Under the pieces are notes generated by a model. It did not search any database, was not told the origin of the DNA, and saw only the letters and a list, made by a program, of their open reading frames with translations. Shown here in pieces: positions 15,043 to 23,621 of a stretch of DNA of 51,581 bases. This DNA comes from Gammaproteobacteria bacterium. GTDB taxonomy: Bacteria > Pseudomonadota > Gammaproteobacteria > Pseudomonadales > Azotimanducaceae. The stretch is taken from contig VYDB01000098.1 of NCBI GenBank assembly GCA_009843635.1, positions 1 to 51,581 of the forward strand, in the 5' to 3' direction. Numbering within the stretch: the first letter of the stretch is position 1; each line of letters opens with the position of its first letter. Made by a program: the position numbers and the translations under genes.

Positions 15043-16395
15043 TTAGTGCTGGGCCGAACGGGTGCGCCGTTCCAGCTTTGGGTACATCGCCCCCAGAATC
15101 AAGCCCCGCGCCGCCATGAACACCAGCATGGACAGCCAGACGCCGTGGTTGCTTAAGGGTTCGAAGGTTAGCCACAGCACGGCGAGGTAGATGGCGGCGG
15201 CGAGGATCATGGCGTTGCGCAGTTCGACAGTGCGGGTGGCGCCGATGAAGATGCCGTCCAGCATGAAGGCCCAAACCGCTGCAAGGGGCAGTGCGGCCAC
15301 CCAAGGGAGATAGGCAGCTGCGGCGGTTCTCACCTCGGCCAAGTCGGTGAACAGCGCGATCAGGGATTCGCCGAACAGTCCGTAGGCGGCGCTGAACAGG
15401 CAGGCGGTCAAGCCCGCCCAGACGGCGCTGTAGCCGCTGGCCTGCCGCAGGCCTTTGGCATCGCGTTTGCCGAAGGCGTAGCCTGCCAGGGTTTCGGCGG
15501 TGTGGGCGAAGCCGTCGAGGCCGTAGGCCATGATGTGCAGGAATTGCAGCAACACGGCGTTGGCTGCCAGCACGGCATCGCCGAGTGAGGCGCCCAAGGC
15601 GGTGACGAGGAAGAAGGGAAGCTGCACGAAGAAGGTGCGCAGGACCAGGTTGGCGCTGATTTGAAACAGATGGGCCAGCCGGTGCCGGTCGAGCACCGCC
15701 TCAAGGCGCGGCCACTGGCAGCCTTGGCGGGCCAGCGCGCCGAGTACGAGGCGCAAGCCGGCCAATGCGGCGAGCCACTCGCTGATGAGGGTGCCGGTGG
15801 CGACGCCTTTCACGTCCCAGCCGAGGCCTATGACGAAGGTGAAGTCGAGCGCGGCGTTGGAGAGGTTTAGCAGCAGGCTCAAGGCCAGGGCTGCGCGCAT
15901 CCGCTGCAGGCCGAACAGCACGCCCATTTCGACCAGGAAGAGCAGCAGGGCGGGTGCGCCCCAGATGCGGATGCTGAAGTACTCGCCGGTCAACGCCTCG
16001 ACATGGGGGCTCGCTTCGAACAGCCACAGCGCCAGCCCTTTGAGCGGTGCTTGGAATGCGACCAGCGCGGCGCCCAAGGCGAGCGCGGCCAATGCCGCCT
16101 GCGACGCCGTGGCGGCCAACGCCCGGCGGTCGCCTGCGCCCAGCGCTTGGGCGGTGAGGCCCGTGGTGCCCATGCGCAGGAAGCCCAGCATCCAATACAG
16201 GGCGTTCATGATGGCCGCACCGATGGCCACGGCGCCCAGGTAGCGCGCATCGGGCAGCCGTCCCATGACCGCGGTGTCCACCGCGCCCACCAAGGGAATG
16301 GCCAGGTTGGCCAGGATCATTGGCCAAGACAGCGCCCAGACTCGGCCGTGCCAACCTCTGGGCGTGGTGGGCAAGCCGGTGGCTTCCTTACTCAC
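15043..16395 (-). CDS. MATE-family efflux transporter (DinF-like)
   Basis: A 450-residue inner-membrane protein with about 12 hydrophobic helices. The N-terminal helix contains SWPMILANLAIPLVGAVDTAVMGRL, written here in part as ILANLAIPLVGAVDTAVMG, the classic MATE/DinF opening with the conserved VDT. The duplicated half starts near residue 230. MATE proteins exchange drugs or metabolites for Na+ or H+. The gene begins 27 nt after the RND pump gene ends, so it is probably the last cistron of the GntR-adaptor-RND operon. Whether it has anything to do with the peptide genes just downstream is unknown. Confidence 0.9.
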   Translation of the reverse strand: MSKEATGLPTTPRGWHGRVWALSWPMILANLAIPLVGAVDTAVMGRLPDARYLGAVAIGAAIMNALYWMLGFLRMGTTGLTAQALGAGDRRALAATASQAALAALALGAALVAFQAPLKGLALWLFEASPHVEALTGEYFSIRIWGAPALLLFLVEMGVLFGLQRMRAALALSLLLNLSNAALDFTFVIGLGWDVKGVATGTLISEWLAALAGLRLVLGALARQGCQWPRLEAVLDRHRLAHLFQISANLVLRTFFVQLPFFLVTALGASLGDAVLAANAVLLQFLHIMAYGLDGFAHTAETLAGYAFGKRDAKGLRQASGYSAVWAGLTACLFSAAYGLFGESLIALFTDLAEVRTAAAAYLPWVAALPLAAVWAFMLDGIFIGATRTVELRNAMILAAAIYLAVLWLTFEPLSNHGVWLSMLVFMAARGLILGAMYPKLERRTRSAQH

Positions 16396-16422
16396 ACCGA
16401 AGAGCCCGCTTCGGCGTCAGAT

Positions 16423-19400
16423 CTACGTGGCGGGTTCGCCGACTTCCTGCATGCCTTGGGCGACCGGGTCCCAACCGAATAGATCCTCCACGATGCGATA
16501 CAGCACCGGCACGTAGAACAGGGTGATGAAGGTGGCGAACAGCACGCCGTAGGCCAGCGAGATGGCCATCGGGACGAAGGGCATCGTGGCGGGCGTCATG
16601 TTGCTCATCAGGGGGATCAGACCGACGAAGGTGGTCACCGAGGTGAGGATGATGGCACGGAAGCGAGTGCCGCAACTGGTGACCAGCGCTTCCTCCACCG
16701 GCATGCCCTCCCGGCGGCGTCGGTTGACGAAATCCACCAGCACCAGGCTAGCGTTCACGACCACGCCGGACAGGGCCACCATGCCCAGCAGCGAGAAGAA
16801 CATCATCTCCACACCCATCACCCAATGGCCGAAGATGGCCCCGACGGCGCCGAAGGGGATCACGCTCATGATGACCAGCGGCTGAATGTAGCTCTTCAAA
16901 GGCACCGCCAGCAGGGTGTAGATGAGGATCAGCGACAGCAGGGCGCCTTGGGCCAAGCCGCCCATGGCGTCTAGGCGCTCCTCCTGTTCGCCCGCCAAGC
17001 CGACGTGGATGCCCGGAAACTTGGCCTGAAGCCTGGGCACGACTTCGCGGTTGACGCTGCGCATCACTTCCTCCGGGGTGATGGTGCCGCGGTCCACCTC
17101 GGCGGTCACGTTGACCACCCGCTGCCGGTTGTTGCGCTGAATGGAGGAGTAGCCGCGGCCCAACTCGAACTGGGCGACGCTGTAGAAGGGCACTTCCTTG
17201 CCGTCGGCGGTGCGGATGTACATGTCCTCCAGATTGCCGATGGACTTCCGCTCCGCTTCCGGGAAGCGCACCATCACCCGCACGTCGTCCTCCCCGCGCT
17301 GCACCCGCTGCGCCTCGGCACCATAGAAGGCGCTGCGCACTTGGCGGGCGAGGTCGCCGAGGGTCAGGCCCAGGTTGCGGGCCTCGGGCAGCAGGCTGAG
17401 CTTGATTTCCTGCTTGCCGGCGCGGAAGGAGTCGCTGATGTCGTACACGCCCTCGTAGCGGGCGAGTTCGAAGCGGAGTTCCGCAGCCGCCGTGCGCAGT
17501 TGATCCACGTCGGTGCCGCTGATCTCGTAGTTGATGGGCTCGCCAGCCGACCATTGGTCGGCGTTGAAGCTGAGCTTCACTGCATCGGGGATGGGGCCGG
17601 TCAGTTCCCGCCAGCGATTGGCGATGTCCTTGGAGCTTAGGTTGTCCCGTTGCCGTGCCGGGGGCAGTTCAATCACCACTTCGGCGAAGTGGCTGCGGCC
17701 GGGGCGCAGCCGCATGCCGGGTCCGTCGCGGGCCACGGCCGTGCCGATGCTGGTCAGTTGGTTGATGACGATGTCGCTGTCCCGTCCAAGCTGCCGGGTC
17801 AGCTCTTCGTTCAACTTGGCGGCGCCGGCTTCGATCCGGCGCGCCGCTTCGACCGTCTGCTCCACCGCAACGCCTTGGGGCAGTTCCAGTTGGCCGTAGA
17901 TGCGGTCGCCTTCGATGGAGGGAAAGAAGCCGAAGGTGACGCGGCCGCTGAAGATCAGCGCCAAGGCCAGGATAAGCACCCCCACGCCAACCGCGGCGGT
18001 GACGTAGCGCCATTCGATGGCCCGCCGCACCATCGGCAGATAGTGACGAACCGCCACGGCCTCAAGGCCATCCGCCATGCGGCCTTGGATACCGTTCCAA
18101 AAGTGGCCGAGGCCTTTTTGCGACCGGCTGCGCTTGCGGTGGGCCAGGTGGGCGGGGAGGATGAGTTGGGACTCGATGATGCTGAACACCAGCGCAACCA
18201 TGACGACGATGCCGATGCTGCCGAAGAATTCGGTCATGGCGCCTTCCACGAGCACCAAGGGAAGAAATGCGGCCACGGTGGTCAGCACCCCGAAAATCAC
18301 CGGAATGGAAACCTCCCAGGTGCCGTCGATGGCGGCTTGCATGGGCGGTTTGCCGATTTGCTCCTGGGAGTGGATGCGCTCGCCGACCACGATGGCGTCA
18401 TCGACCAGAATGCCGAGCACCAATATGAAGGCGATCACCGTCAGGGTGCTGATGTTGATGTCGATGTAAGGCAGGGTGGCGATGCAGCCCAACAAGGCGA
18501 TGGGAATGCCGGCGGCCACCCACATGGCCAGGCGCAGGCGCAGGAACAGCGCCAGAATGATCAGCACTAGGGCCAAGCCGCCGCCGGCGGTGGTGTTCAG
18601 GACGCTGAAGCGCTCCACCAGCTCCTTGGAGGTATCGGTCCAGATGGCGACGCTTAAGCCCTCGGGCAGACGGGTGCGGACTTCCTCGACGTAGTCGTTG
18701 ACCATCTCGGCGATCTTCATGATGTCCTCATCGCCGATCTGGGCGACCTCGATCACCACCGCGGGCTCACCGTTGAAGCGGGCGTAGAGGTCGCCCTCCT
18801 CAAAGCCGTCGCGAATGTCGGCCACCTCTTCGAGCGTGACCTTGGTGCCGTCGGCGCGGGTCAGCACCACCACATCCTCGAATTCCACGCCCCAGTAGGC
18901 TTGGCCCTTGGAACGGATGAGAATCTCACCGCCGTCGGACTTGATGGTGCCGCCGGGCATGTCGAGCGACGAGTTGCGCACCGCCTGGGTCACGCGATCC
19001 AAGGTCAACCCGTGGCGCCGCAGCGCGCGTTCCGACACCTCGATGGAGATCTCGTAGGGGCGCGCGTACTTGATGCCCACTTGGGAGATGCCGTCGATGG
19101 CGGCGATTTCGTTGCGCAACTGCTGGCCCCAGTCCTTGAGAATGCGCTCGTCGGCGTCCCCGGAGAGGGCCACTTGGACGACGTTGCGGACAATGGAGAG
19201 CTTGGAAACGATGGGTTTTTCGGTTTCCACCGGGAAGCTGTTGATGCCATCGACGTGGCTTTTGATTTCGTTGAGCGCCACCACGTCATTGGCGTTGAGC
19301 GCCAGTTCCGCCATCACTTGGCAGGAACCTTCGCTGGCGACCGAGTAAATCTCCTCGATGCCGTCGATGCCGTCGATGGCCTCCTCGACGCGGATGCACA

Positions 19401-19590
19401 CGCCGAGTTCCACTTCCTCCGGAGCGGCGCCAAGGTACGGCACGGTGACCGACACCATCGGAATCTCCATGTTGGGAAACTCCTCCTGGTTGACCGTCAG
19501 CAGGGCTAGGATCCCGCCGACGCACAGGATGAACATTAGCAGGTTAGCGGCGACCGGATTGCGGACGAACCAAGCGATGGCGGTGTGCAT
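16423..19590 (-). CDS. RND efflux pump inner-membrane subunit (AcrB/MdtB-like)
   Basis: A 1055-residue resistance-nodulation-division transporter of full length. It opens MHTAIAWFVRNPVAANLLMF, the first helix of the HAE-1/HME group. The proton-relay pair in helix 4 is present in GILVDDAIVVGERIH (about residue 400). Two large periplasmic loops and a second six-helix block follow (SLILIYTLLAVPLKSY near 870, FVGLIPLMSNM near 985). Such pumps export hydrophobic compounds by proton antiport with a periplasmic adaptor, here encoded 13 nt upstream, and an outer-membrane channel, which is not encoded in this window. Confidence 0.94.
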   Translation of the reverse strand: MHTAIAWFVRNPVAANLLMFILCVGGILALLTVNQEEFPNMEIPMVSVTVPYLGAAPEEVELGVCIRVEEAIDGIDGIEEIYSVASEGSCQVMAELALNANDVVALNEIKSHVDGINSFPVETEKPIVSKLSIVRNVVQVALSGDADERILKDWGQQLRNEIAAIDGISQVGIKYARPYEISIEVSERALRRHGLTLDRVTQAVRNSSLDMPGGTIKSDGGEILIRSKGQAYWGVEFEDVVVLTRADGTKVTLEEVADIRDGFEEGDLYARFNGEPAVVIEVAQIGDEDIMKIAEMVNDYVEEVRTRLPEGLSVAIWTDTSKELVERFSVLNTTAGGGLALVLIILALFLRLRLAMWVAAGIPIALLGCIATLPYIDINISTLTVIAFILVLGILVDDAIVVGERIHSQEQIGKPPMQAAIDGTWEVSIPVIFGVLTTVAAFLPLVLVEGAMTEFFGSIGIVVMVALVFSIIESQLILPAHLAHRKRSRSQKGLGHFWNGIQGRMADGLEAVAVRHYLPMVRRAIEWRYVTAAVGVGVLILALALIFSGRVTFGFFPSIEGDRIYGQLELPQGVAVEQTVEAARRIEAGAAKLNEELTRQLGRDSDIVINQLTSIGTAVARDGPGMRLRPGRSHFAEVVIELPPARQRDNLSSKDIANRWRELTGPIPDAVKLSFNADQWSAGEPINYEISGTDVDQLRTAAAELRFELARYEGVYDISDSFRAGKQEIKLSLLPEARNLGLTLGDLARQVRSAFYGAEAQRVQRGEDDVRVMVRFPEAERKSIGNLEDMYIRTADGKEVPFYSVAQFELGRGYSSIQRNNRQRVVNVTAEVDRGTITPEEVMRSVNREVVPRLQAKFPGIHVGLAGEQEERLDAMGGLAQGALLSLILIYTLLAVPLKSYIQPLVIMSVIPFGAVGAIFGHWVMGVEMMFFSLLGMVALSGVVVNASLVLVDFVNRRRREGMPVEEALVTSCGTRFRAIILTSVTTFVGLIPLMSNMTPATMPFVPMAISLAYGVLFATFITLFYVPVLYRIVEDLFGWDPVAQGMQEVGEPAT

Positions 19591-19603
19591 GATAGGGGGC
19601 CGG

Positions 19604-20797
19604 CTAGGTGGCGGCTTGGTCAGGGTCAGCGACGGGGCGCACCCGCATGCCTTCGATCGGCGTCTGCATGGGCGAGACGCAAACGCGCTCGCCTTGCTCG
19701 AGCCCGCCGACGATCAACACGTCGTCCTGGTACAAGCGCAGGGGTTCGACGTCGCGAAAGCGCAGGCGCTCTTCCTCATCCACCACCAGCACGCGATTGC
19801 CGTTGCGCAGGGCGATGCGCGGCAGCACCACGATGTCATCGACGGTCAGCCCTTCGATGTCGGCATCCACGAACAGGCCCACGGCGGGCGGCTCGGCATG
19901 GTCGCTGCTGTTGACTCGGGCCACCACGTTGACCATGCGGCTGGCGGTGTCGATCTGCGCCTCGGTGCGCACGATACGACCGGACCATTGCAGCGTCCGT
20001 CCGGCGAATTCGGCGGAGAGGGTGACTTGGGGCTGCGCTTCTTCCGGCAAGGCACCGCGCTGGCCCAAGGGCACGTTGAGGAAGGCGAGCTGCCGGTCGG
20101 CGATGGGCAGGCGCACTTCAACTTGGTCGCTGGCGTAGAGCGTGGCCACCGACATGTTGCGTCCCACCAGTTGGCCGACGTCCACCGACTCGCTCTGCAC
20201 CAAGCCGTTGAAGGGCGCCCGGACCTCGGTCCGTTCGAGATCCCGCTGGGCCTGGTCGAAATTGGCGCGGGCGTCCTGAAGCACCGCTTGCTTGACCCGC
20301 TGCTCCTTCAGGGTGTTCTCCATCTGCGAGCGGCTGGCCAGCCGGCGCTGCTCCAGGCTGCGCATGCGCTGGTGTTCGTAGCGGGCGTGGTCGTATTCCG
20401 CTTCAGCCCGGGTGAGCGCCGCTTGGGCACGCTGCAGGGCCGATCGGTAATCTTGTTCGTCGAGCATCAACAGCACGGTGCCCTTTTCAAAGTAGCCGCC
20501 GTTGACCAGGGCCGGGGAAATCCATACCACCCGTCCGGCCACTTCCGGAAACAGGGCGGTGACCTGGGTGGGCGTGACGGTGCCTTGGGAGTGAACCCGG
20601 AGCTGGATGGACTCGGGCAGCACGTCGAGCACCCGCACGGTGGGCGCCACCGGCTCGGGAATGTCGGGGTCAAGCTCCGGGCTGGTGGCCATGAGAGCCA
20701 CGGCGCCAAACGTGGCGACCAGGATGACCAAGCCAGGCAGCACCATCTTGTGTCTCGTGAGTAGTTCGAGGCCGGGGAGCAGTAGTTTGCGCTTCAT
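19604..20797 (-). CDS. RND efflux periplasmic adaptor (HlyD-type membrane-fusion protein)
   Basis: A 397-residue adaptor. One N-terminal membrane anchor (LPGLVILVATFGAVALMA, about residues 20-37) leads into a lipoyl/barrel-sandwich half (VTALFPEVAGRVVWI), then a helical hairpin rich in Gln/Arg/Glu (ALQRAQAALTRAEAEYDHAR) and the second lipoyl half (VRAPFNGLVQSESVDVGQLV). A beta-barrel domain follows. It links the RND pump to an outer-membrane channel. It overlaps the upstream regulator by 4 nt (ATGA), which implies translational coupling. Confidence 0.93.
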   Translation of the reverse strand: MKRKLLLPGLELLTRHKMVLPGLVILVATFGAVALMATSPELDPDIPEPVAPTVRVLDVLPESIQLRVHSQGTVTPTQVTALFPEVAGRVVWISPALVNGGYFEKGTVLLMLDEQDYRSALQRAQAALTRAEAEYDHARYEHQRMRSLEQRRLASRSQMENTLKEQRVKQAVLQDARANFDQAQRDLERTEVRAPFNGLVQSESVDVGQLVGRNMSVATLYASDQVEVRLPIADRQLAFLNVPLGQRGALPEEAQPQVTLSAEFAGRTLQWSGRIVRTEAQIDTASRMVNVVARVNSSDHAEPPAVGLFVDADIEGLTVDDIVVLPRIALRNGNRVLVVDEEERLRFRDVEPLRLYQDDVLIVGGLEQGERVCVSPMQTPIEGMRVRPVADPDQAAT

Positions 20798-21534
20798 GAG
20801 GCGGCCACCTCCGGTAGGGATTCAGAATGCCGAACGGATTGCCGGGCGGCCGCCTCGATGGCCGGGGCCAAGGTGCGGGCGTGCAGTTCGGCGAAGTCGT
20901 CGAACACTTCCCGCACGGCGCGCCGGTCCCGGTTGGCCAACGCACCTTCAAGCCGCCGGGCTATGCGGTTGAATGCTTCCACATCGAGTTGCACATAGGG
21001 CTTGACCGCTTCAAGGGTCGGGGCGAACTGCTTGAACAGACCATGGGCGATGAGTTGGCAGACCAGGTTGCCGCTGGTGATCATGATCGTGCGCATCATC
21101 TCGATGCGGGCGGCGGCGTGGGCTTCGCCGTCCAGGCCGTTGTCGAATAGCAGCGATAGCTGGGTTCGAACGGCCTCTATGTCGGCATCCCGCCCTCGTT
21201 CCACGAGGGCTTCAGCCGCCATGCTCAGCAGCCGCTCCACCACTTCGAAAATCTGCTCCAGCAGTTGGGCATCCGGCACGCGGGTGGCAGCCAGCATGTG
21301 GCCGATGATGTCGAGGCTGGCCTCGTTGATGGGCGAAACGCGAGCGCCGCCGGGCTGGATGTCCGCCACGCCAAGCTGCGACAAGCGGCTCATCGCCTCC
21401 CGCACGGCGCCACGGTTGACGTTGAAGCGCACCGCCAATTCCCGCTCCGACGGCAGCCGGTCGCCCGCCTGATAGCGACCGGAGAGGATTTCATCGGTGA
21501 GGGTGCCGGCCAGTTGGTTGTGCTTGGCGCTCAT
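20794..21534 (-). CDS. GntR-family (FadR subfamily) transcriptional regulator
   Basis: A 246-residue regulator. Residues 1-75 are a GntR winged helix (GDRLPSERELAVRFNVNRGAVREAMSRL, written in part as LPSERELAVRFNVNRG). The C-terminal 160 residues are an all-helical FCD/FadR-type effector domain. The start is the ATG at 21534 (MSAKHNQLAG): the frame extends further up but would read through the operator. It is first in an operon with the adaptor, RND and probably MATE genes. The paired TGGT-N3-ACCA boxes 31 nt upstream suggest that it represses its own operon and is released by a small ligand, perhaps an acyl-CoA or organic acid. Confidence 0.9.
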   Translation of the reverse strand: MSAKHNQLAGTLTDEILSGRYQAGDRLPSERELAVRFNVNRGAVREAMSRLSQLGVADIQPGGARVSPINEASLDIIGHMLAATRVPDAQLLEQIFEVVERLLSMAAEALVERGRDADIEAVRTQLSLLFDNGLDGEAHAAARIEMMRTIMITSGNLVCQLIAHGLFKQFAPTLEAVKPYVQLDVEAFNRIARRLEGALANRDRRAVREVFDDFAELHARTLAPAIEAAARQSVRHSESLPEVAAS

Positions 21535-21564
21535 CGTCTCTTCGCACTCCTTGCAGAAGGTTTT

Positions 21565-21591
21565 TTGGTAGGACCACTTTGGTCCTACCAA
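21565..21591 (-). promoter_or_regulatory. Tandem FadR-type operator
   Basis: TTGGTAGGACCA and TGGTCCTACCAA form a perfect 12-bp inverted repeat around CTT. Each arm is itself a TGGT-N3-ACCA box, the consensus form for FadR-subfamily GntR proteins, so two dimers could bind side by side. The site lies 31 nt upstream of the GntR start codon, where it would block transcription of the pump operon. Confidence 0.75.
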
Positions 21592-21645
21592 TTTGGTCTG
21601 GGCAATTCTACACCCTTAAAGCCACAAGTCCAGCGAAAATTTGGA

Positions 21646-22701
21646 TCAGGCGATTCGGTTCAGGGCCTGCTCTGACAGCGCCAGCGAGCGGTCAATGCGC
21701 TCGCGCAGCTCGTCCAGGTCGATGCCTTCCGTGCTTTTTTTGCCCGCGCAGTAGCGGGCGTACACGCCATGCACGATGCAGGCTGATTTCCAGCGGTTGA
21801 ACGCCACGTAGTAGTCGAGCTGGGAGAGGTCCCGGCCGGTGCGCTCGGCGTAGCGTTCGGCGAGTTCGGTGCGGCTTGGGAATCCGGGCGGGGCGGTGGC
21901 CGCTTCGGGCGCGATCGGCTCATCGTCGCTGGGATCGGGCCAAGGGTTCAGCGCGTAGGCGAGATCGGCCAATGGATCGCCGAGCGTGGAGATCTCCCAA
22001 TCCACCACGGCGGCGATGGTGCAGTCGGGGCCGACCAGGCAGTTGTGCAGCCCGTAGTCGCCATGCACCACTCGCGCCGGGCCTTGGTCGGGAATGTTGG
22101 CGAGCAGGAAGTCCCGTATCCCGTGCGCCCGTCGGTCATCGTAGTCGGCGGCCTCGATGGACGAGGTCCAGGAGCGGTACCAGGTCTTGAGTTGCCGGCC
22201 GACGTAGTTCTCCTTCTTGCCGAGTTCGCCTAGGCCAACGGCGTCGGGGTCCACCGCATGCAGGTCGCCGAGCACGTCGATGAAGGAATGGGCGGTTTTC
22301 CGCCGCTGATCCTCGGGCACCAGCGCCCGGGTGTCATCGGCGTTGTAGAGCGGGCGCCCGTCGATCAGGCCCATGACGTAGAACCAAGCGCCGGTGACGT
22401 CGGGGTTTTCACAGAAGCCGAGCGCCTTGGGCACCGGCACGGGGGTTTGCCCCAGTGCGGAGATCAACGACCATTCGCGGCTCATGTCGTGGGCCTTGGG
22501 CAGCAGTTCCCCTTGGGGCGGGCGGCGAATGACCGCCTGGCGGCCTTCCGCGTCGTCCAGCCGATAGGTGAGGTTGGAGTGGCCGCCTTCCAGGCGTGTC
22601 CACTGCAAGGGCGGGGTCAGGCCCTCGATGTGGTCCTTGACCCAAGCCTCAACCGCTCCCACGCGGTAGCCTTCGGGCCCCGTGCTTTCGTCGTGCTTCA
22701 T
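21646..22701 (-). CDS. Phosphotransferase of the APH/choline-kinase fold (acyl-CoA-dehydrogenase-associated type)
   Basis: A 351-residue kinase-like protein. The N-terminal GGHSNLTYRLDDAEGRQAVIRRPP region is the nucleotide-binding loop and VIRRPP strand. The catalytic loop is VVHGDYGLHNCLVG (H-G-D-x-x-x-x-N), followed by VVDWEISTLGDPLADLA (the metal-binding Asp). This matches the family linked to ACAD10/11 that phosphorylates 4-hydroxyacyl-CoAs, rather than antibiotic phosphotransferases. The start at 22701 (MKHDESTG) follows GGAGGCGGAATAACC. It is the third gene of an operon with the selenoprotein-like and TfdA genes (74 nt after the latter). Confidence 0.88.
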   Translation of the reverse strand: MKHDESTGPEGYRVGAVEAWVKDHIEGLTPPLQWTRLEGGHSNLTYRLDDAEGRQAVIRRPPQGELLPKAHDMSREWSLISALGQTPVPVPKALGFCENPDVTGAWFYVMGLIDGRPLYNADDTRALVPEDQRRKTAHSFIDVLGDLHAVDPDAVGLGELGKKENYVGRQLKTWYRSWTSSIEAADYDDRRAHGIRDFLLANIPDQGPARVVHGDYGLHNCLVGPDCTIAAVVDWEISTLGDPLADLAYALNPWPDPSDDEPIAPEAATAPPGFPSRTELAERYAERTGRDLSQLDYYVAFNRWKSACIVHGVYARYCAGKKSTEGIDLDELRERIDRSLALSEQALNRIA

Positions 22702-22775
22702 GGTTATTCCGCCTCCAGTGCGCCGATATTGCCCCAACTGCCCGTTCGCGGACAATTGCAGTCAGCTTGGGTTGT

Positions 22776-23621
22776 TCAGGTGTCGCTCAGGACTTGGCAG
22801 CGCCGCATGAGTCGGCGGGTGCTTTGGTCGAAGGCGTCGCGTCGATGCAGCACGCAGCGGTTGTCCCAGATGATCAGGTCGTAGGGCTGCCATTGCTGGC
22901 GCCATACGTTCTCCTTTAGCGCGGCGAAGGACCAGAGCTCGTCGAGCAGGGCCTCGCTTTCCGCAAACGGAATCCCGGGGATGCAGGCCCATTCCCGGCG
23001 ACCCAGATATAGGGCGCTGCGGCCGCTCTCCTCATGGGTGCGGATGATGGGATGGATGGCGCCCGGGGCGTCGCGGGGATCGTCGAAGGGGTCAAAGCCC
23101 GGACGGAGCTGGCCGACGCTGGTGTGGGCGGCGTCGTGCTTGATCGTCAGCCCTTCAATTCTGTCCCGCAGCCTTTTGGGCAAGGCGTCCAGCGCGGCGT
23201 ATTGGTTGGCGAAGAAGGTATCGCCGCCGGTCTCCGGAATCTCGATGCCCAGCAAGATGCTGGCCGGGGGCGGGTTCTCGGTGTAGGTCATGTCCGAATG
23301 CCATTGGGCTTCGGCGTTGCCCAGTCCCCCGATTGGCTTGCCATCGACTAGGATGTTGGAGATCGAGGTGACGTATCGATTGCCGATCTTCGCCCGCTGG
23401 GCGGCTGGCATTCGGCCCAAGGGGATTTCCTCCAAGGGGCCGAAGCGGGCGCTGAACGCCTGCAGCTCATCATCGCTCAGCCGTTGGCCGCGAAGGCGCA
23501 GCACGCCGAAATCGAGCCAGGCCTGATAGAGGGCGGCGAACTCCCCTTCGCATAGCTTTGCAACGTTGATTCCGGTGACATCGGCGGCAAAGCCTGGGGT
23601 TTGGGCAGTGACCTGCATCAT
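22776..23621 (-). CDS. TauD/TfdA-family Fe(II)/2-oxoglutarate dioxygenase
   Basis: A 281-residue non-haem iron dioxygenase. The facial triad is visible as H108-S-D110 (QWHSDMTYTENPP) and a distal His at about 259 (CVLHRRDAFD), with the Arg for 2-oxoglutarate about 11 residues on. The length fits TauD/TfdA. The substrate is unknown; relatives cleave taurine, phenoxyacetates or alkyl sulfates by hydroxylation. GGAGG lies 7 nt before the first of two adjacent ATGs. The start overlaps the stop of the upstream selenoprotein-like gene (ATGA), so the two are translationally coupled. Confidence 0.92.
   Translation of the reverse strand: MMQVTAQTPGFAADVTGINVAKLCEGEFAALYQAWLDFGVLRLRGQRLSDDELQAFSARFGPLEEIPLGRMPAAQRAKIGNRYVTSISNILVDGKPIGGLGNAEAQWHSDMTYTENPPPASILLGIEIPETGGDTFFANQYAALDALPKRLRDRIEGLTIKHDAAHTSVGQLRPGFDPFDDPRDAPGAIHPIIRTHEESGRSALYLGRREWACIPGIPFAESEALLDELWSFAALKENVWRQQWQPYDLIIWDNRCVLHRRDAFDQSTRRLMRRCQVLSDT

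Noticed and set aside
14636-16395. MATE gene as the dedicated exporter of the double-glycine peptides
   Set aside because: MATE proteins have no C39 peptidase and export small molecules. The adjacency is better explained by the end of the RND operon meeting the island.
17650-18570. 306-codon open frame on the + strand rich in His, Asp and Gly
   Set aside because: Antisense to the RND pump gene; the composition mirrors hydrophobic codons read backwards.
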